This document shows, piece by piece, positions 40,963 to 49,518 of a stretch of 64,000 nucleotides of DNA. Source of the DNA: Agrococcus sp. Marseille-P2731 (GTDB lineage Bacteria > Actinomycetota > Actinomycetes > Actinomycetales > Microbacteriaceae); assembly GCF_900117395.1 (NCBI RefSeq), contig NZ_FPEG01000003.1, positions 62,001-126,000 on the forward strand. Reading direction: 5' to 3'. The notes under the pieces were generated by a model that was given only the letters and a program-made list of their open reading frames with translations, was not told where the DNA came from and did no database searches. The first letter of the stretch is position 1. The number at the start of each line of letters is the position of its first letter. The position numbers and the translations under genes are program-made.

Positions 40963-43095
40963 ATGCCCCACCGCAACGAGCCCGACGCCACCCACACGCA
41001 CGGCGCGCGCGATTCGCGCCTGACCGAGCCGGCGCATCCGCTCGACGCGCTCTCGCCCGCCGAGATCGACCGGGTGCGCGCCGCGCTCGACGCCGAGGGG
41101 CTGCTGCAGCCCGACACGCGCTTCCCGCTGCAGGTGCTGCTCGAGGCGCCCAAGGCGCAGCTCGCCGCCTGGTCGCCCGGGCAGCCGCTCGGCCGCCGCG
41201 TGCTGAGCACGCTGCTCGACACCGCGACCGGCCTCGTGCGCGAGGCGATCGTGGCGCTCGACGACGACCGCGTCGAGTCGACCCAGACGCTGCCGACCAC
41301 CGAGGCGCCCTTCGGCCAGCCGCCCTACCTGTTCGAGGAGTACGAGCTCGTCGACCGGGTGGTGAAGGCGGATGCGGGCTGGCGCGCGGCCATGGAGGCG
41401 CGCGGGCTCACCGAGTGGGAGCGCGCGCTCGTCGTGCCGCTCGCGCCGGGCCAGTTCGGCGAGGCCGACGAGGTCGGCAAGCGCATGATGCGCTCGCTCA
41501 CCTTCATGCCGCCTGCCGAGGGCGACAACCCCTGGTCGTTCCCGGTCGAGGGTCTCGTGCTGATGGTGGACGTCACCGCGCAGCGCGTCGTCAAGCGCAT
41601 CGACGAGCGCCAGGTGCCGATGCCAGCGATCGACGGGAACTACGACGACGCCTCGGTCGGCGAGCGCCGCACGACGCTCAAGCCGCTCGAGATCACGATG
41701 CCGGAGGGGCCGAGCTTCTCGGTCGACGGCGGCGAGGTGACGTGGGAGCAGTGGCGGTTCCGCATCGGCTTCTCGATGCGCGAGGGGCTCGTGCTGCACC
41801 AGCTCGGCTGGCAGGACGGCGACGAGCTGCGCCCGGTGCTGCACCGCGCGAGCGTGCCGGAGATGGTCGTGCCCTACGGCGACACGACCGAGACGCGGCG
41901 CTGGATCAGCTACTTCGACGCCGGCGAGTACAACCTGGGCAAGAACGCCAACTCGCTCGAGCTCGGCTGCGACTGCCTGGGCGCGATCCACTACTTCGAC
42001 GCGCACCTGGCTGCCGACACCGGCGAGGCGATCACGATCCCCCGCGCCGTGTGCATGCACGAGGAGGACTACGGGATCCTCTGGAAGCACCGCGAGCTCG
42101 ACGGCGCCACGACGCACGGCCGCCGCTCGCGGCGGCTCGTCGTCTCGTACTTCGCGACGGTCGGCAACTACGACTACGGCTTCTTCTGGTACCTCTACCT
42201 CGACGGCTCGATCCAGTTCGAGGCGAAGGCGACGGGCATCGTGTTCGCGGGGGCGGATGTGCCGGGCACCGAGCTGGCGCACGCCACCGAGATGGCGCCG
42301 GGGCTCTTCGCGCCCATCCACCAGCACATCTTCTGCGCGCGCCTCGACTTCGACGTCGACGGCACCGACAACTACGTCGACCAGGTCGACCTGGTGCGCA
42401 TCCCGATGGGTGAGGCGAACCCCTGGGGCAACGCCTTCGGCCACCGGCGCGATCGCGTCACCGAGGCCTCCGGCATGCTCGGCGACGGCGCCCTCGGCCG
42501 CACCTGGCACATCGGCTCGGCGAGCCGCACGAACGCGGTGGGCAGGCCGACGGAGTTCCAGCTGATCCCCGAGGCTCGGGCCACGCTCATGGCCGATCCC
42601 GCCTCGACGGTGCACGCGCGGGCGACCTTCGCGACGAAGCACCTCTGGGTGACCGCGCACGACGAGGACGACCTCTACCCGGCCGGCCGCTACCCGAACC
42701 AGCACGCGGGAGGCGCGGGCGTGCCCACGTCCGTCGCGGCCGGCGGCGAGGTCGACGGCGCCGACCTGGTGGTCTGGCACGCCTTCGGCCTCACCCACAT
42801 CCCCCGCCCCGAGGACTGGCCCATCATGCCGGTCGACTACTCGGGCTTCTGGATCAAGCCCTCCGGCTTCCTCGACCGCAACCCGACGCTCGACGTGCCC
42901 GAGGCGGGCGGCGCGGGCGGCGGATGCGGCTGCGCCGGTGGATCGGGCGCGTGTGGCTGCGCGAGCGGGCACGGCGGGCACCGTGGCGGGCACGACGGGG
43001 ACAGCGGCGGGCACAGCGCGCACAGCGGGCACGACCACGACGGCCACGAGGGCCACCACGGCGCCGACGGCGCCGATCACGTGGCGATCCGCTGA
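40963..43095 (+). CDS. Copper-containing primary amine oxidase (topaquinone), with His/Cys-rich tail
   Basis: A 710-residue CuAO: RCH2NH2 + O2 + H2O gives RCHO + NH3 + H2O2. The topaquinone precursor is Y403 in VGNYDYG, the catalytic base D319 in WISYFDAGEYN, and copper ligands are H453/H455 (IHQHIF) and H612 (THIPRPEDWP). Spacing matches Arthrobacter globiformis phenylethylamine oxidase (about 640 residues). Residues 649-709 are extra: four Cys in GCGC/ACGC and eleven His in Gly-rich sequence, a probable copper-binding tail. There is no signal peptide. The FeaR-like regulator lies immediately upstream. Aryl-ethylamines are the likely substrates. Confidence 0.93.
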   Translation: MPHRNEPDATHTHGARDSRLTEPAHPLDALSPAEIDRVRAALDAEGLLQPDTRFPLQVLLEAPKAQLAAWSPGQPLGRRVLSTLLDTATGLVREAIVALDDDRVESTQTLPTTEAPFGQPPYLFEEYELVDRVVKADAGWRAAMEARGLTEWERALVVPLAPGQFGEADEVGKRMMRSLTFMPPAEGDNPWSFPVEGLVLMVDVTAQRVVKRIDERQVPMPAIDGNYDDASVGERRTTLKPLEITMPEGPSFSVDGGEVTWEQWRFRIGFSMREGLVLHQLGWQDGDELRPVLHRASVPEMVVPYGDTTETRRWISYFDAGEYNLGKNANSLELGCDCLGAIHYFDAHLAADTGEAITIPRAVCMHEEDYGILWKHRELDGATTHGRRSRRLVVSYFATVGNYDYGFFWYLYLDGSIQFEAKATGIVFAGADVPGTELAHATEMAPGLFAPIHQHIFCARLDFDVDGTDNYVDQVDLVRIPMGEANPWGNAFGHRRDRVTEASGMLGDGALGRTWHIGSASRTNAVGRPTEFQLIPEARATLMADPASTVHARATFATKHLWVTAHDEDDLYPAGRYPNQHAGGAGVPTSVAAGGEVDGADLVVWHAFGLTHIPRPEDWPIMPVDYSGFWIKPSGFLDRNPTLDVPEAGGAGGGCGCAGGSGACGCASGHGGHRGGHDGDSGGHSAHSGHDHDGHEGHHGADGADHVAIR

Positions 43096-43127
43096 CGCAG
43101 CCCCGCGTGGCCCTGCGAGCAGCCTCG

Positions 43128-43196
43128 CGCACAGCGCAAGCCGCGCCGCCCCCACGCACAACGCAAGCCGGCCCGCCCCACGCACAACGCAAGCCG
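43128..43196 (+). repeat. Three direct copies of a 16-bp intergenic repeat
   Basis: CGCACAACGCAAGCCG occurs at 43155-43170 and 43181-43196, with a one-mismatch copy at 43128-43143 (spacing 27 and 26 nt). An inverted copy follows at 43259-43274. Confidence 0.8.
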
Positions 43197-43274
43197 AGCC
43201 GCCAGGTTCGGCGGGCCCCCGCGGGAGGATTCGGGATCCTCCGCGAGGACCAGCGGCTCGGCTTGCGTTGTGCG
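43181..43274. terminator. Long inverted repeat between amine oxidase and aldehyde dehydrogenase
   Basis: A perfect 22-bp inverted repeat (43181-43202 with 43253-43274) encloses a 50-nt loop that contains a second hairpin, CGCGGGAGGAT / ATCCTCCGCG. It lies between the convergent amine oxidase and aldehyde dehydrogenase genes and can act as a bidirectional terminator. The repeat units make it look like a dispersed intergenic element. Confidence 0.65.
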
Positions 43275-43288
43275 AACGGGGCAGTGCC

Positions 43289-44692
43289 TCAGCCGTGGAT
43301 GACCTGCGGCACGCCCATCGCCTTCAGCCCCTCGACGCCGAACTCGAGGCCGTAGCCGGAGCCCTTCACGCCGCCGAACGGCGCCATCGGGTGGATGGTG
43401 CCGTGCGAGTTGATCCACACAGAGCCCGCCTCGATGCGGGACGCGACCTCGCGGGCGCGCCCCGCATCCGCCGACCACACGCTGGCGCCCAGCCCCGCCT
43501 CGCCGCGGTTCGCGCGCTCGATGGCGTCGTCGATGTCGGAGTAGCGCAGGATCGGCAGCGCGGGGCCGAACTGCTCCTCGCGCACCAGGTCGGCGTCGTC
43601 GTCGAGACAGTCGACGAGCGTCGCCGGGTAGAACCAGCCCGGTGCGTCGCGGTCGGGCTCGCCGCCGAGCAGCACGCGGCCGCCGCGCGCCTTCGCATCC
43701 TCGACGAGGCGGTCGACGACGCCGTACTGCTGCTCGGTCGTGAGCGGGCCCAGCACGTTCTGCTCGTCGGAGCCCGGCCCCATCGGCATCGCACCAGCCA
43801 CCGCGACGAGCTCGCGCACCACGTCGTCGTAGACGTCGTCGTGCACGTAGAGCCGCTTGAGCGCCGCGCAGGTCTGGCCGGTGTTGATGAAGGCGCCCCA
43901 GAAGAGCCCCTCGGCGATCGCCTTCGGGTCGACGTCGGGCAGCACGATGCCCGGGTCGTTGCCGCCGAGCTCGAGCGTCAGCCGCGTCAGGTTGTCGGCG
44001 GATGCGCGCATGATGGCCGCGCCCGTGCGGGCGGAGCCGGTGAAGGTGACCTTGCCGAATGCCGGGTGCGACGAGATCGCCTCGCCCAGCTCGCGGTCGC
44101 CCGCGACCACGGTGAGCAGGCCCTCCGGCAGGTGCCGGTTCACGAGGTGCGCGGTCGCGAGCACGCTGAGCGGCGTGTACTCGCTCGGCTTCATGACGAC
44201 CGCGTTGCCCATCCGCAGTGCCGGCGCGAACTGCCAGGTCGCGATCATGGCCGGCCAGTTCCACGGGCCGATCGCGCCCACGAGTCCGATGGGGCGGTAG
44301 TAGACGGTGGCCTTCGCGGCGCCGTCGTCGACGACGACCTCCGGCTCGAGCTCGGTGGCGATGGTCGCCCGCAGCCAGGCCACCACGGCTCCCGCCTCGA
44401 AGCGGGCACCGGGGCCGCTGAGGGGCTTGCCCTGCTCGCGGGCGATGATGAGCGCGAGCGCCTCGGCGTTCGCCTCGACCTCGTCGGCCGCCGCGGTGAG
44501 CGCGGCGCGGCGCCCCTCGTCGCCGAGCGCCGCCCAGGCGGGCTGGGCGGCCCGAGCCGCCTCGATCGCGCGCTCGAGGTCGTCCGTGGTCGAGACCGGC
44601 GCGTGCGCGAAGGTCTCACCGGTGGCGGGGTCCACGACGGGCGACCCCTCCTCTGCGCTGACGGCTGCCAGCAGGCTCTCGTAGGTCTCCAT
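43289..44692 (-). CDS. NAD(P)-dependent aldehyde dehydrogenase
   Basis: A 467-residue ALDH. The N-terminal cofactor site contains IGPWNWPAMIATWQFAPALRMGN and VVMKPSEYTP (Lys). The catalytic Glu is in LTLELGGNDPGIVL and the catalytic Cys in NTGQTCAALKRLYV. The C-terminal FGPALPILRY and APFGGVKGSGYG blocks complete it. It oxidises aldehydes to acids and would convert arylacetaldehydes from the amine oxidase, or aldehydes from the GMC enzyme encoded 23 bp upstream, with which it forms an operon. GAAGGAGCGACC precedes the ATG. Confidence 0.93.
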   Translation of the reverse strand: METYESLLAAVSAEEGSPVVDPATGETFAHAPVSTTDDLERAIEAARAAQPAWAALGDEGRRAALTAAADEVEANAEALALIIAREQGKPLSGPGARFEAGAVVAWLRATIATELEPEVVVDDGAAKATVYYRPIGLVGAIGPWNWPAMIATWQFAPALRMGNAVVMKPSEYTPLSVLATAHLVNRHLPEGLLTVVAGDRELGEAISSHPAFGKVTFTGSARTGAAIMRASADNLTRLTLELGGNDPGIVLPDVDPKAIAEGLFWGAFINTGQTCAALKRLYVHDDVYDDVVRELVAVAGAMPMGPGSDEQNVLGPLTTEQQYGVVDRLVEDAKARGGRVLLGGEPDRDAPGWFYPATLVDCLDDDADLVREEQFGPALPILRYSDIDDAIERANRGEAGLGASVWSADAGRAREVASRIEAGSVWINSHGTIHPMAPFGGVKGSGYGLEFGVEGLKAMGVPQVIHG

Positions 44693-44715
44693 GGTCGCTC
44701 CTTCTCGTGTGGGGT

Positions 44716-46236
44716 TCATCGGTTCGACGTCAGGACGTCGGCCGCGCGCTCGCCGATGAGGATCGAAGGCGCGTTGGTGTTGCCGCTGGGCACGCTGGGC
44801 ATGATCGACGCATCCGCCACCCGGAGCCCCTCGATGCCGTGCACGGCGAAGCTGGTCGGGTCGACGACCGCGTCGGGCCCGGTGCCCATGCGGCAGGTGC
44901 CGACCTGGTGGTGGTAGGTCGTGACCCACTCGCGCATGTGGTGGTCGAGCGCGGCATCGTCGAGCTCGCCGGCGGGCCGCGGCAGCACGAGCCGCGCGCC
45001 CCACTCCTCGGCCAGCTCGGGCTGCGCGCCGACCTCGAGCATCTGCTGCATCGAGGCGCGCAGGCTCGCGACGTCCTCGGGGCGCTCGAGGATGCGCGGA
45101 TCCAGCAGCACCGGCGCCTGCGGGTCGTTCGACACAAGCCGCAGGGTGCCGCGCGACTCCGGGCGCACGAGGCCGGCCTGCAGCGTGAAGCAGGTGCCGG
45201 TGACGTCCTCGCCCGGCGGCGCCATCGCGACCGAGAAGCAGATGGGCTGCGTGTCGGGCACGTCGAGCCCCTCTCGGAAGCGGGTGAAGGAGTGCACCAT
45301 CGCCGCCGGCTCGTACTCGACGCGGGCCGGGATGGGCTTCGCCGCCGTCTCGTAGACGAAGGGCACGAGCAGGTGGTCGTGCAGGTTCTCGCCCACGCCC
45401 GGCAGATCGATCACGAGCGGCACGTCGACCTCTGCCAGGTGCGCGGCGGGGCCGATGCCCGAGTGCAGCAGGATGCGGGGCGTGTCGAGCGCGCCCGCGC
45501 ACAGCACCACCTGGTCGGCGCGCACCTGCTCGAGCGCGCCATCCGCCTCGACCTCGACGCCGACGACGCGCCCGCCCTCGACGAGCAGGCGGTGCACCCA
45601 GACGCCGGTGCGCAGCGTCAGGGCGGGGTGCTCCTGGACGGGGCTCATGCAGGCGCGCCACGTCGACAGCCGCACGCCGTCGCGGGTGGTGAGCTGCATC
45701 CAGCTGACGCCCTCGATGTCGGCCCCGTTGTAGTCGGGGTTGGCCGGCACGCCGGCGCCGACGAAGGCGTCGTGGATGGACTCGAAGATCGGGTTGCGGG
45801 CGTATCGGTCGGTGACGTCGAGCGGCCCGTCGGCACCCCGCAGCTCGCTCGCCCCACCGGAGAAGCGCTCCATGCGGCGGAACACGGGCGCGACGTCGTC
45901 CCAGGCCCAGCCCGTCGCACCCTCGCGCGCCCAGCGGTCGTAGTCGCCGTGGGCGCCGCGCACGAAGATCGAGGCGTTCAGCGAGTGCGAGCCGCCCAGC
46001 ACCTTGCCGCGCGGCCAGTGGATGCGGCGGCCGTGCGCGTGCTCCTGAGGCACCGTGTGGTACCCCCAGTCGTCAGGGCTGAGCCACAGCTCTGCCAGGC
46101 GGCCGAGGTCGTCGATCGATGGCTTGCGGTCGTCACCTCCGGCTTCCAGCAGCGTGACGCTCGCACCCGCATCGAGCAGGCGACGAGCGATCACCGACCC
46201 AGCGGACCCCGCTCCGATGACCAAGACGTCCGACAT
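44716..46236 (-). CDS. GMC-family FAD alcohol oxidoreductase (choline dehydrogenase-like)
   Basis: A 506-residue flavoprotein. The FAD motif VLVIGAGSAGSVIARRL starts at residue 4. GMC signature 1 is WPRGKVLGGSHSLNASIFVRG and signature 2 is LCAGALDTPRILLHSGIGP. The C-terminal catalytic His and Asn are in YHHQVGTCRMG and SGNTNAPS. GMC enzymes oxidise alcohols to aldehydes (choline, aryl, aliphatic or polyethylene glycol types). It lies between the P450 fusion and the aldehyde dehydrogenase on one strand, consistent with a hydroxylation-alcohol-aldehyde-acid sequence. The start ATG follows GAGGAAGC. Confidence 0.92.
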   Translation of the reverse strand: MSDVLVIGAGSAGSVIARRLLDAGASVTLLEAGGDDRKPSIDDLGRLAELWLSPDDWGYHTVPQEHAHGRRIHWPRGKVLGGSHSLNASIFVRGAHGDYDRWAREGATGWAWDDVAPVFRRMERFSGGASELRGADGPLDVTDRYARNPIFESIHDAFVGAGVPANPDYNGADIEGVSWMQLTTRDGVRLSTWRACMSPVQEHPALTLRTGVWVHRLLVEGGRVVGVEVEADGALEQVRADQVVLCAGALDTPRILLHSGIGPAAHLAEVDVPLVIDLPGVGENLHDHLLVPFVYETAAKPIPARVEYEPAAMVHSFTRFREGLDVPDTQPICFSVAMAPPGEDVTGTCFTLQAGLVRPESRGTLRLVSNDPQAPVLLDPRILERPEDVASLRASMQQMLEVGAQPELAEEWGARLVLPRPAGELDDAALDHHMREWVTTYHHQVGTCRMGTGPDAVVDPTSFAVHGIEGLRVADASIMPSVPSGNTNAPSILIGERAADVLTSNR

Positions 46237-46359
46237 GCTTCCTCCTCGGCCGATCTCCGTCGATCGGCACTCGCCAGCCTCACAGAGCGGCCGTCGCCGG
46301 GGCTATCGCGTCGCGGCGTCGACCTTGCCGATGCGTGCACGGCTGGCCAGAGCTCCGGC

Positions 46360-49300
46360 TCAGGCGACCGCGGTCGCGAGCGCCTCCGCGAGGACGCCGT
46401 CGGCCCACTCGGCCGCGGCCTCGGCCGCGAGCGCCGGTCCGCCCGCGTCGTGCCTGCCGTACTCCCCCACGCGCGTCGCCCCGCAGGCGGCGAGGCCCTC
46501 GTCGATGAGCTCGCTGCCGCGCGAGTAGGTCTTCGTGTAGCTGCGATCGCCCATGCCGAACACGGCGTAGCGCAGGCCGGCGAGGGTCGGGTGCTCGGCG
46601 AGCGCCGCGAGGAAGGGCCGGGCGGAGGTCGGCACCTCGCCGTCGCCGTAGGTCGAGCACACCAGCAGGTGCAGCCGCTCTGCGTCCAGCTCGCTCGGCG
46701 CCACGTCGGCCAGATCCTGCACCGCGACGTCGGCGCGTGCGCCGAGCGTTCGCCGCAGCTCCTCGGCGACCAGCTCGGCGCCGCCCGACTCCGTGCCGAA
46801 GAGCACGGTGACCGGCAGCGAGCCGCCGCCGGCGCCCGTCGCCTCCGGCACGATCTGCGGCAGCGGGATCTGCTCGTCGACGGCGGCCGCGAGCATCGCC
46901 GCGCGCTCGCGCAGCTTGGCGCGGGAGCGCCCGGGCGCTGCGCCCAGCTGCTCGCGCAGGTCGATGCGCCGCCAGCCGTCGAAGCCCACCTCGTCGTCGC
47001 GGCTCGGCAACCCGGGAGCGCCGATCGCCAGCGTGCCGGTCTTGAGATCGGACGCGATCGTGCGCGCCAGCTCGCGCGCATCCGTCCGCTGATCGGGGAT
47101 CGTGCCGCGAGGGCCGCGGCGCAGCCAGCCGGCGGTGTAGAGCCCGGGTGCGACCCGGCCATCCGGGTGGGCGCCGGGCTCGGCGAGCGCCGCAGGATCG
47201 GTCGCGAAGCCGACCGCCGTCACGATCGAGTCGGCCGCCAGCACGACCTCGCCCTGGGCACCCCGGAGCACCATGCGCTCGACGCGGCCGTCGCCCTCCA
47301 CCCGCACCGGCTCGAGGCCGAACCACCAGTGCAGCTCGACGCGCACATCCGATGACGGCCCCGTGCTCGCCGCACCGGCGTCTGCTTGCGGCGCGAGCGC
47401 ACGCACCGCATCCGCCCTGGCGTCCTTGCCCGCGACGACCTCGTCGAGCACGGCCCCGTGCACGCGATGCACCACACCGTGGAGCCCGGCCAGCTCGCGC
47501 ACCATGACCGGGTCGAACTTGGCCGCCGTCGGGGCGCTGCGCCCGACGAGGTGGATGGTGCGGAGCCGGCTCGCCAGGCGCTCGTGCGCGGCGTCGTCGA
47601 CATCGGTGCCCTCGAGCTCGGCGGGGTCGCGGGCGAGGAGGCGCGCGACGTCCATCGCGACGTTGCCGTGGCCGACCACGACGGTCGAGGCGCCGAGCGA
47701 CGGCGCCTCGCCCTCGTCGGCATGGGCGTTCAGCAGTCGGGTGATGCGGCCGGAGCCGTGCACGCCGTCGAGCCGCGCGCCGGGCACCGCGAGCTCGCGG
47801 TCGACGCGCAGCCCGGTGGCGAGCACGACCACGTCGTAGGCCGCGCGCAGCCGATCGAGGCCGACAGCATCGACGCCGTCCTCGCTGCGGCCGATGCGCA
47901 CGTTGCCGCGGAACCGCACGCCCTCGTGCAGGAAGAGCCGGTCGAACTGCCGCGCGACCGCCTTCGTGCCGTGGTGGTCGGCGGCGACGCCGGAGCGCAC
48001 GAGCCCGTAGGGCACCGGCATCGCGTCGAAGACGTCGATGGATGCGGCGGGGAACCGTCGGCGCAGCGCCTGGGCCGTGAAGCAGCCGGCCGGGCCAGAC
48101 CCGACGATCGCGACGCGCGGCGCGGGAGCCTCAGCAGAGCCCTGGGAGGCGCCGGAAGCCGGCACCTGCAGCGCGGACGTCGACAGCTCGGGTGTTGCCG
48201 GCGCGGTCGCCGATCGCACGGATGCCCATCGCACCGGCAGGCTCAGCATGCCGCGGAAGACCCATCCGCCGATCTCGGCCGGCCGCTCGGGCACGAGCTC
48301 GAGCCCCTGCAGCCGCTCGAACAGCATCGGCAGCGCCACGTCGGCGACCTGCGACCTCGCCACCCAGGCGCCCAGGCACACGTGCACGCCCTTGCTGAAG
48401 GCCAGGTGCGGCTTCACCTCGCGCCGCACGTCGAAGGCGGCTGCGTCCGCCCACACGCGCTCATCGCGGTTGGCCGAGAGGATGCAGATGCCCAGGCGGG
48501 CGCCGGCGGGCAGGCGCACGCCGGTCAGCTCGGCCTCGCGCGTCGTCTGGCGGGAGTAGAGCCCGATCGGCGCGATCCAGCGCAGCGTCTCGTCGAAGGT
48601 CGCGTGCCACAGGCTCGCGTCTCCCTCCACCGCCCGCCGCTGCTCGGGGTGCGTGAGCAGCCCCCACGCGGCGACGCCCAGCGCGTCGCGCGGCTCGTTG
48701 AGGCCGCCACCGATCGTCATCTTCACGTTGGCGCGGATGCGCTCGATCGGCATCTCGTAGTCGGGGATGCGCAGCAGCTGCGAGAGCAGCGACTGGTTGG
48801 GGTTCCCCGCGTGCCACCGCAGCATCTCGTCGAGCGCGACGTCGACCTCGTCGAACGAGCGCTTGCCCTTCGCCCACACCTCTGGGTCGTCGGCGTAGTT
48901 GCCGGTCGCGTCGATCATGGTCTGCGACCAGCGCTGCATGTCCGCCTGCGAGGCGTTGTGGAGGCCGATGATCTGCCGCAGGCTCTCGGCGGCGAAGGGC
49001 GCGGCGAAGTCCCAGATCAGGTCGGCCTCGCGGCCGCGCTCCGCGAGCCCGTCGACGAGCTGCTCGGCGGTGCGCTCGAACACCGAGCGCCAGTGCCGCT
49101 TCACGACGCCGGGCCGCAGGGTCGGCTGCCACGCCTTGCGCTCGAGGTAGTGCTCGGGGTCGTCGCGCCGCAGCATCGAATGCCCCATCGCCCGGATCTG
49201 CAGCGATCCCTGCTCGTTGGCCGAGTAGGTCGTCTGGTCGAGTTCGGTCTCGTGCACCGCGGCATAGGAGGTGATGAGGTACCTGCCGACCTGCGGCACC

Positions 49301-49404
49301 CAGTGCACGCCGCCCTCGGCGCGCAGCCGCTCGTAGATCGGGAAGGGGTCGCGGTAGAGATCCGGGATCGTCACCCAGTCGGCGACGGGAGCGTCGTTGC
49401 TCAT
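46360..49404 (-). CDS. Self-sufficient cytochrome P450: P450 - FprA-type reductase - flavodoxin fusion
   Basis: A 1014-residue three-domain protein. Residues 1-400: cytochrome P450, with ExxR at E272-R275 (DETLR) and the haem loop FSKGVHVCLG, C343 ligating iron. The I-helix reads GGGLNEPRD (232-240), replacing the usual acid-Thr pair, as in the aromatic O-demethylase GcoA; the LRW, PHLAF and WVFRG segments also resemble GcoA. After a disordered linker (400-428), residues 429-800 form an adrenodoxin-reductase/FprA-like FAD-NADPH domain (VGSGPAG 434-440, PVPYGLVRSGVA, VVGHGNVAMDVARLL, LRRGPRGTI). Residues 863-1014 form a flavodoxin (LFGTESGG, STYGDGEVP, FGMGDRSY). Electrons would run NADPH-FAD-FMN-haem in one chain. 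An ATG with GAGGAA upstream is the start. It is divergent from lysR. Confidence 0.93.
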   Translation of the reverse strand: MSNDAPVADWVTIPDLYRDPFPIYERLRAEGGVHWVPQVGRYLITSYAAVHETELDQTTYSANEQGSLQIRAMGHSMLRRDDPEHYLERKAWQPTLRPGVVKRHWRSVFERTAEQLVDGLAERGREADLIWDFAAPFAAESLRQIIGLHNASQADMQRWSQTMIDATGNYADDPEVWAKGKRSFDEVDVALDEMLRWHAGNPNQSLLSQLLRIPDYEMPIERIRANVKMTIGGGLNEPRDALGVAAWGLLTHPEQRRAVEGDASLWHATFDETLRWIAPIGLYSRQTTREAELTGVRLPAGARLGICILSANRDERVWADAAAFDVRREVKPHLAFSKGVHVCLGAWVARSQVADVALPMLFERLQGLELVPERPAEIGGWVFRGMLSLPVRWASVRSATAPATPELSTSALQVPASGASQGSAEAPAPRVAIVGSGPAGCFTAQALRRRFPAASIDVFDAMPVPYGLVRSGVAADHHGTKAVARQFDRLFLHEGVRFRGNVRIGRSEDGVDAVGLDRLRAAYDVVVLATGLRVDRELAVPGARLDGVHGSGRITRLLNAHADEGEAPSLGASTVVVGHGNVAMDVARLLARDPAELEGTDVDDAAHERLASRLRTIHLVGRSAPTAAKFDPVMVRELAGLHGVVHRVHGAVLDEVVAGKDARADAVRALAPQADAGAASTGPSSDVRVELHWWFGLEPVRVEGDGRVERMVLRGAQGEVVLAADSIVTAVGFATDPAALAEPGAHPDGRVAPGLYTAGWLRRGPRGTIPDQRTDARELARTIASDLKTGTLAIGAPGLPSRDDEVGFDGWRRIDLREQLGAAPGRSRAKLRERAAMLAAAVDEQIPLPQIVPEATGAGGGSLPVTVLFGTESGGAELVAEELRRTLGARADVAVQDLADVAPSELDAERLHLLVCSTYGDGEVPTSARPFLAALAEHPTLAGLRYAVFGMGDRSYTKTYSRGSELIDEGLAACGATRVGEYGRHDAGGPALAAEAAAEWADGVLAEALATAVA

Positions 49405-49518
49405 GCACACTTCCTCGTGGTCCGTGCGCCCGACGAGGGCGCTCGCGTCGAGTCTGCCTGCACCCCTACTGTGGGAAAAGCGCATTGATCATGAGAACGA
49501 CCACGGAGGAGCCGAACA

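Noticed and set aside
44707..47355. 882-codon plus-strand open frame opposite the GMC and P450 genes
   Set aside because: Same antisense effect; no recognisable domain, and the opposite strand encodes fully conserved enzymes.
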